The position numbers and the translations under genes were made by a program. Below the pieces are notes generated by a model. That model was given only the letters and a program-made list of their open reading frames with translations. It did not search any database and was not told the origin of the DNA. DNA of 64,000 bases from Betaproteobacteria bacterium. GTDB taxonomy: Bacteria; Pseudomonadota; Gammaproteobacteria; Burkholderiales; SG8-41. Positions 59,627 to 64,000 of the stretch are shown in pieces. How positions within the stretch are numbered: position 1 is the stretch's first letter; every line of letters starts with the position of its first letter. The stretch lies in contig JACPTK010000096.1 of NCBI GenBank assembly GCA_016192825.1, positions 1 through 64,000 of the forward strand, given 5' to 3'.

Positions 59627-59782
59627 TTAATGCTTCTCGTCGGGTTTTGCCGCGTCGGCCTGCGGCCTCGTTTGCGCTTCCTCCTCCTTCTTGTAGTCGC
59701 CGATGACGCCTTTCAGGGAACAGGCGGAAAACGCGGGGCACTTCCTGCATCCGGCTACCAGGGCGATGGGGCAGAGGGTCAT
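59627..59782 (-). CDS. Small Cys-rich protein, 51 aa
   Basis: ATG 59782 to TAA 59627. MTLCPIALVAGCRKCPAFSA, then CSLKGVIGDYKKEEEAQTRPQADAAKPDEKH. Four Cys (4, 12, 15, 21) in a C-x7-C-x2-C-x5-C pattern suggest binding of a metal or Fe-S cluster; the C-terminus is acidic and Lys-rich. The region CPIALVAGCRKCPAF looks like a conserved small protein of beta-proteobacteria. GGAGAATCGAA precedes ATG. Function unknown. Confidence 0.75.
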   Translation of the reverse strand: MTLCPIALVAGCRKCPAFSACSLKGVIGDYKKEEEAQTRPQADAAKPDEKH

Positions 59783-59886
59783 TTCGATTCTCCTATGCTA
59801 AGCGGTGAAAAAGTGACGCAATGACGGAAAGGCATGTTCCCCGTGCACGATCGGGTGAATTCGCGCATCGCCTTGGCGCCCGCATG

Positions 59887-60297
59887 TCAGGGGCGCTCGT
59901 CGAACTTCGGGATTTCCTGGGGCTCGACGTACCAGGGCGCCCGGGAGCCCCAGAAAATAATGTTCTGCGGGCGCGAGACCGGGTCCTCGTCCAGCAGCCC
60001 CGCGGGTATCAGGTATTCCTGTCGCTCATGGATCAAATGCGGAACTCGCGACCCGCAGCGGGTGCAAAAAGAAACCGCAAAGGTCTTCGCGGTGGGCAGC
60101 TTGTAGTGGTTGACGAGGCCCTCGCCCGATAACCAGGCAAACTGCCCCTGCGGCACGAAGATATTGGCGGCGTGCGCGCTGCCGGAGGCCTTCCGGCAAC
60201 GCGAGCAATGGCAATAACGAAAAGCGGAAAAGGGCGGCCTGACCTCGAACTTGACCGATCCACACAGGCAACTTCCCATTACGGACTCCGAAGGCAT
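59887..60297 (-). CDS. GFA-family protein
   Basis: This 136-aa protein has the GFA/CENP-V zinc-binding fold: GSCLCGSVKFEVRPPFSAFRYCHCSRCRKASGSAHAANIFVP, and FCTRCGSRVPHLIH. The Cys pairs bind zinc. The family includes glutathione-dependent formaldehyde-activating enzymes, but most members have no proven function. The start was moved to ATG 60297 because AAAGGA sits before it; GTG 60312 would add five residues. Confidence 0.85.
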   Translation of the reverse strand: MPSESVMGSCLCGSVKFEVRPPFSAFRYCHCSRCRKASGSAHAANIFVPQGQFAWLSGEGLVNHYKLPTAKTFAVSFCTRCGSRVPHLIHERQEYLIPAGLLDEDPVSRPQNIIFWGSRAPWYVEPQEIPKFDERP

Positions 60298-60315
60298 CAC
60301 GGTTCCTTTCACTCA

Positions 60316-60921
60316 TCAGGGCGTGACCACGAGTTCGATCGCCACGCGGCGATCGGGCTGCAGGCATTCGATCAGCTTCTGGTTTTTGCGGTTTTCCGGG
60401 CCCATGTTCTTGCACGCTTCGCCGGTCACCGGCTCCTCTTCTCCCTTGGCTTCGATGCGAATGCGCTTGGCATCCACACCCTTGCCGACCAGGTAGGCGC
60501 GCACTGCTTCCGCGCGCCGCTTGGAAAGCGACAGGTTGTATTTAACCGAGGCGATCCGGTCAGCGTGGCCGATGGCGCCGAGAGAATCGAATGCCCGGCC
60601 CTTGAGCTTGGCGGCGAACTCATCCAGCCTGGGCGCCTCGCTGGGACGCACTTCCGATCGCCTGTAGTCGAAGAGCACCGTCGCAGTCAGCGGCTCATCC
60701 GCCATGGGCTTGACCGGGGCGGGGGACGGTTCCTCCTTTGGCTCCACCTTTGGCTCCACCTTTGGCTCCGCCTTTGGCTCGGGTTTTGGTGCCACGGGCT
60801 GCATGGCGATCTCGCCCTTGGCCGGCGCCTGCGGCTGATCTTCCCGCCTCCAGAGAAACAGGAGAATGCCGATCACTACTACGACCAGAACCACCAACGC
60901 CCAACGAATGGAGGGTTTCAT
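60316..60921 (-). CDS. OmpA-family protein
   Basis: This 201-aa protein has an N-terminal membrane helix (ALVVLVVVVIGILLFLW), a Pro/Lys/Glu-rich linker (EPKAEPKVEPKVEPKEEP), and a C-terminal OmpA-like peptidoglycan-binding domain (TATVLFDYRRSEVRPSEAPRLDEFAAKL...GHADRIASVKYNLSLSKRRAEAVRAYLVGKGVDAKRIRIEAKGEEEP). It links the inner membrane to the cell wall. The gene is separate from the GFA gene by 18 bp. Confidence 0.88.
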   Translation of the reverse strand: MKPSIRWALVVLVVVVIGILLFLWRREDQPQAPAKGEIAMQPVAPKPEPKAEPKVEPKVEPKEEPSPAPVKPMADEPLTATVLFDYRRSEVRPSEAPRLDEFAAKLKGRAFDSLGAIGHADRIASVKYNLSLSKRRAEAVRAYLVGKGVDAKRIRIEAKGEEEPVTGEACKNMGPENRKNQKLIECLQPDRRVAIELVVTP

Positions 60922-60939
60922 GGATTTCTCCGTAAGAGG

Positions 60940-61626
60940 TTATGAGACAAGGGTGATGAGATACCGGTGACGAGTCAAACGCTGATAATTTGATCTGTCC
61001 GTTATCTGCTCTGTCGCGCTGTAGTGACGAATTCGGAAAATCCGCGTACGTGCCCGTCCGGCCTTATGGCCGGGACGCCACTGCGCGGAGGCGCTCGTTC
61101 GCTTCCGCGAAAGCACGCAGGGTGTCCTGTCCTCGATATCGTAAGGCTGCTCCTTGAACGTCTTCGGGTCCCATTCGCTGCGGGCCGCGGAGAAGAAGTC
61201 CCCGCCGTAAACGTGGATCGCCCCCGTGATCTGGTCGAGCGGATTCGTGACCGCGTGGATGATCGACTTGCCCAGCGGAATCGCGTCCCTGGTGCTCAGC
61301 TCCTTGGTCCCGTGCTGCGTCAGGCCGCTTTCGCTGCGGCGGAAAAAGGTGTTCTGCTCGCGGCCGCCGTAGATGCCGATGACGGCCCACATGCGGTGGT
61401 CGTGCGGCTTGAACACCATCCGCGGCCCCCAGCACAGATTGAGGATCGTCAGGTCATCGGCGCGGTATATCGTGTCGACGCCGGAGACCTTCGGCTCGCC
61501 GAGCGCCCGCACCACCTGCGCGGGCTCGCTGACAGCTCTTTCCACCAGCTCCCGGATCGCAGCGTGCGCGTTGCTCTCCTTGAGCGCGGCGCGACAGTCC
61601 TCGATGAAGCGGTCTTTCTCGAACAT
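60940..61626 (-). CDS. Cupin-like (double-stranded beta helix) protein with a frameshifted C-terminus
   Basis: From ATG 61626 (MFEKDRF, SD GGAGGAGGAA) the product runs about 228 aa to 60940. The core is a DSBH metal-dependent enzyme of the cysteine dioxygenase type: LNLCWGPRMVFKPHDHRMWAVIGIYGGREQNTFF with metal-binding His. Near 61124-61133 there is a 5-bp tandem duplication (GTCCT GTCCT). Removing one copy would give a natural C-terminus (DTLRAFAEANERLRAVASRP, ending at 61064). The present frame runs instead into about 60 extra residues with no family likeness. It may still be partly functional. Confidence 0.7.
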   Translation of the reverse strand: MFEKDRFIEDCRAALKESNAHAAIRELVERAVSEPAQVVRALGEPKVSGVDTIYRADDLTILNLCWGPRMVFKPHDHRMWAVIGIYGGREQNTFFRRSESGLTQHGTKELSTRDAIPLGKSIIHAVTNPLDQITGAIHVYGGDFFSAARSEWDPKTFKEQPYDIEDRTPCVLSRKRTSASAQWRPGHKAGRARTRIFRIRHYSATEQITDRSNYQRLTRHRYLITLVS

Positions 61627-61734
61627 TGCCGTTCCTCCTCCTGCGCCGTGCTGGCGGGAATGAAACGCGATTAATGCCACCATTCTGCGCCCGCCGCTGG
61701 CATCCCTCAACAGGGGGCGAGACCCCCGTGAGGG

Positions 61735-61947
61735 CGGGAGAACGGGAGTGCGGGAGAGCGAAAAATTCCGTGAGGGCGGGAGAGCGTGAGCGCGGGAGGG
61801 GGAAAATTCCGTGAGGGCGGGAGAGCGGGAGAGCGGGAGAGCGATAAACTCGCTAGAGCGTCAGGGTATAAGAACGCGAGAGCGAGAATCCCCCTCACGA
61901 TCTCCCGATCTCCCGGCTTCTCGACCTCCCGATTTCCCGATCTCCCG
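61735..61947. repeat. 9-bp GGGAG arrays upstream of the cupin-like gene
   Basis: Blocks of GGGAGAGCG/GGGAGTGCG (61735-61838) are followed by the complementary CTCCCGATCTCCCGGCTTC block (61900-61947). The block at 61900 faces the putA stop, 44 bases away. The other end lies about 110 bases before the cupin-like start. Same family as 2148-2262 and 5585-5818. Confidence 0.88.
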
Positions 61948-61990
61948 TCTTTTTCAGCGGCTGACCACAATAGTGCACCAGCCCGGAAGT

Positions 61991-64000
61991 TCAGAACTCG
62001 TCGCCCGCGAGCAGCGCCGCATTGCCGCCCGCCGCCATTGTGTTGATCGTCGTCGTCTTCTCGACCGCGAACCGCGGCAGATAGTGGGGACCGCCGGCTT
62101 TCGGTCCGGTGCCCGACAATCCCTGGCCGCCGAACGGCTGCGCGCCGACGACCGCGCCGATCATGTTGCGGTTAACGTAGACGTTGCCCACAGGGAGCGA
62201 TCGAGCGATGTCGGCGGCGCGCCCGGCAAGACGCGTGTGGATGCCCAGCGTCAGGCCGTAACCGGTGCCACGGACGGCTTCCAGCACCTGCTCGAGGCGG
62301 TCACGCTGGTAGCGGGCGACGTGGAGGATGGGTCCGAAGACTTCGTGATCGGGCAGGGCGGTCGCGGAAATCTCGATCGAGGTCGGGGCGCAGAACGTGC
62401 CGCCGGCGCAAGTCGCCGGCAGGGGCAGCCGGAATACGCTGCACCCGGCGTGCGCCATCGCCGCCACATGATTCTCCAGCGCGCCAAGCGCTTCCTCGTC
62501 TATCACCGGACCGACATCGGTATCCAGCCGTGCGGGATCGCCGACCGCAAGCTCCGCCATCGCGCCGCGCAGCATCTCGATCAGCCGCGGCGCAACCTCA
62601 TCCTGCATGAACAGCACGCGCAGCGCCGAGCAACGCTGGCCGGCGCTGTCGAAGGCCGAGGTCACGATGTCCACGGCCGCTTGCTCAAGCAGCGCGGAGG
62701 AATCCACGATCATCGCGTTCTGGCCGCCGGTCTCCGCGATGAAGGGAACGATCGGCGCATGCCGCTGAGCGAGTGCCGCATTGATCCGCCACGCAGTGTC
62801 GGTAGAACCCGTGAACGCAACGCCGGCGAGGCGCGGGTCGGCCGCCAATCTTGCACCGATCTCTGCCCCCGGGCCCGGCAGCAGGCACAGGACGTCTTCC
62901 GGTATTCCCGCTTCGTGCAGGAGGCGGATGGCGGCCGCGGCGATGAGCGGCGTCTGCTCGGCGGGCTTCGCGATGACGGTATTGCCTGCGGCCAGCGCGG
63001 CGGCGATCTGCCCGAGGAAAATCGCGAGCGGGAAATTCCAGGGACTGATGCACGCGAACACGCCGCGGCCGTGCAGCGAGAGCTGATTCTGCTCGCCGGT
63101 CGGGCCCGGCAGCGCCACGGGCGCGCCGAACTGGCGACGGGCCTGCGCCGCGTAATAGCGGCAGTAGTCCGCCGCCTCGCGGACCTCGGCGAGCGCGTCC
63201 GGTATCGTCTTGCCGCCTTCGTGGACGAGCAGATGGATGAACTCCGCGCGCCTCTGTTCGAGCGCATCGGCCGCCTGCTCGAGCGGCTTGGCGCGCTCGT
63301 CCACGCGCCGGAAAGACCAGGACGGGAAAGCGCCCATCGCTGTCTTCATCGCAGCTTCCGCGTCGGCGGCACTCGCCGGACGGACTTCACCGATCACGCG
63401 GCTGCGCCGCGCGGGGCAGTAAACGGGCTTCGGTGCCGTGTCCGGTGTGCGCCCCGGCACGAGGGGCGCGGCGTCCCAATGGCGGCCATCCAGTTCCGAC
63501 ATCGCCCTCGCCAGCTCGGCGAGCGCCAGGCGGTCGCTCAGGTCGAATCCCTGCGAGTTGACGCGCTCGGGCAGAAACAGACCGCGGGGCAGTGCGATGC
63601 GCGTGCTGCGCGCTCCGCCGCTCGCGCCCGCCTTCTCGAGGGGATCGGCGACGAGCGTTTCGACCGGCACCGCCGGGTCGGCAAGCCCGTTCACGAACGA
63701 ATTGTTGGCGCCGTTCTCGAGCAGCCGGCGCACGAGGTAGGGCAGCAGCTCCCGGTGGCTGCCGACGGGAGCGTAGACGCGATAGCGCGCCGCCGGGAAC
63801 TCTTCCTGCAGGGTCTCGTACAGGTGCTCGCCCATGCCGTGCAGGCGCTGGAACTCGTAGGCGCTTCCCGGCGGCAGCATCTCGGCGATCGTCGCCGCGG
63901 TGAGAGCGTTGTGCGTCGCGAACTGCGGATAGAAGCGCTCGGGTGCGGAAAGCAATTGCCGCGCGCAGGCCAGGTAGGAGACATCAGTATGGGCCTTGCG
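61991..64000 (-). CDS. putA: PutA-type proline dehydrogenase/P5C dehydrogenase, cut by window edge
   Basis: The frame continues off the right edge (KAHTDVSYLACARQLLSAPERFYPQFATHNALTAA). Visible are the C-terminal part of the proline dehydrogenase barrel (AYEFQRLHGMGEHLYETL...RYRVYAPVGSHRELLPYLVRRLLENGANNSFVN) and the full P5C/aldehyde dehydrogenase domain: FISPWNFPLAIFLGQIAAALAAGNTVIAKPAEQTP-like, FIAETGGQNAMIV and the catalytic Cys in SAGQRCSALRVLF. PutA oxidises proline to glutamate in two steps. Only the C-terminal 669 residues are in the window; the protein ends soon after the aldehyde dehydrogenase domain, without the extra tail of the longest PutA proteins. Confidence 0.93.
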   Translation of the reverse strand, partial: RKAHTDVSYLACARQLLSAPERFYPQFATHNALTAATIAEMLPPGSAYEFQRLHGMGEHLYETLQEEFPAARYRVYAPVGSHRELLPYLVRRLLENGANNSFVNGLADPAVPVETLVADPLEKAGASGGARSTRIALPRGLFLPERVNSQGFDLSDRLALAELARAMSELDGRHWDAAPLVPGRTPDTAPKPVYCPARRSRVIGEVRPASAADAEAAMKTAMGAFPSWSFRRVDERAKPLEQAADALEQRRAEFIHLLVHEGGKTIPDALAEVREAADYCRYYAAQARRQFGAPVALPGPTGEQNQLSLHGRGVFACISPWNFPLAIFLGQIAAALAAGNTVIAKPAEQTPLIAAAAIRLLHEAGIPEDVLCLLPGPGAEIGARLAADPRLAGVAFTGSTDTAWRINAALAQRHAPIVPFIAETGGQNAMIVDSSALLEQAAVDIVTSAFDSAGQRCSALRVLFMQDEVAPRLIEMLRGAMAELAVGDPARLDTDVGPVIDEEALGALENHVAAMAHAGCSVFRLPLPATCAGGTFCAPTSIEISATALPDHEVFGPILHVARYQRDRLEQVLEAVRGTGYGLTLGIHTRLAGRAADIARSLPVGNVYVNRNMIGAVVGAQPFGGQGLSGTGPKAGGPHYLPRFAVEKTTTINTMAAGGNAALLAGDEF

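Overview
The window is high-GC bacterial chromosome. It looks like a betaproteobacterium (Burkholderiales/Rhodocyclales-like, probably environmental). The signs are Bug/TctC-type binding proteins, RraA-like and UbiD-family enzymes, xanthine-dehydrogenase-type molybdoenzymes, paired acyl-CoA dehydrogenases, a Bfr/Bfd pair with a Fur box, and PutA. No rRNA, tRNA or CRISPR array was seen. The left edge cuts the C-terminus of an IS110-type transposase and the right edge cuts a putA-like gene.

Layout. 0.3-10 kb holds mostly single housekeeping genes: a hydrolase with a Cys nucleophile, RlmJ, a MazG-like pyrophosphohydrolase, a FocA/NirC channel, a rhomboid protease, Dps, a sulfatase, a CBS protein and adenylate kinase. 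10-20 kb holds an RraA-like protein, RDD-ankyrin and DUF4870-like membrane proteins, an IlvD/Edd dehydratase, a complete Fe3+-type ABC transporter and a SET-domain methyltransferase. 20-29 kb is an iron island: bfr and bfd, a divergent Fur-box promoter, then tonB-exbB-exbD, an FtrABCD-like iron uptake operon, HemP and two small proteins. 29-41.2 kb is a long minus-strand block for CoA-thioester catabolism: two acyl-CoA dehydrogenases, a Bug protein, a DUF35/thiolase-like pair, ferredoxin reductase, FdxA, an NDP-forming acyl-CoA synthetase and a four-subunit 2-oxoacid:ferredoxin oxidoreductase. A divergent LysR regulator with a palindromic operator faces it. 42.6-48.4 kb carries typA and a three-subunit molybdenum hydroxylase. 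48.4-51.6 kb is a lower-GC cargo of three unknown genes between inverted copies of a roughly 230-bp structured element. 51.7-64 kb holds a UbiD-family decarboxylase, a retron defence system (54.67-56.76 kb), a DapA-like aldolase, several small proteins and putA.

Two features stand out. The first is a complete retron of the Ec86/St85 type: a predicted msr-msd RNA with a 28-bp msd hairpin, a nucleoside-deoxyribosyltransferase-like effector and a 321-aa reverse transcriptase. The second is that many intergenic regions are filled with short imperfect tandem repeats of several unrelated families, with periods of 7, 9, 10 or 15 bp. These usually begin within a few bases of a stop codon and sometimes run up to the next start codon, so that the expected ribosome binding site is missing.

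Start codons were chosen from Shine-Dalgarno sequences, family length and gene overlaps. All functions are read from motifs and remembered families; no database search was run.
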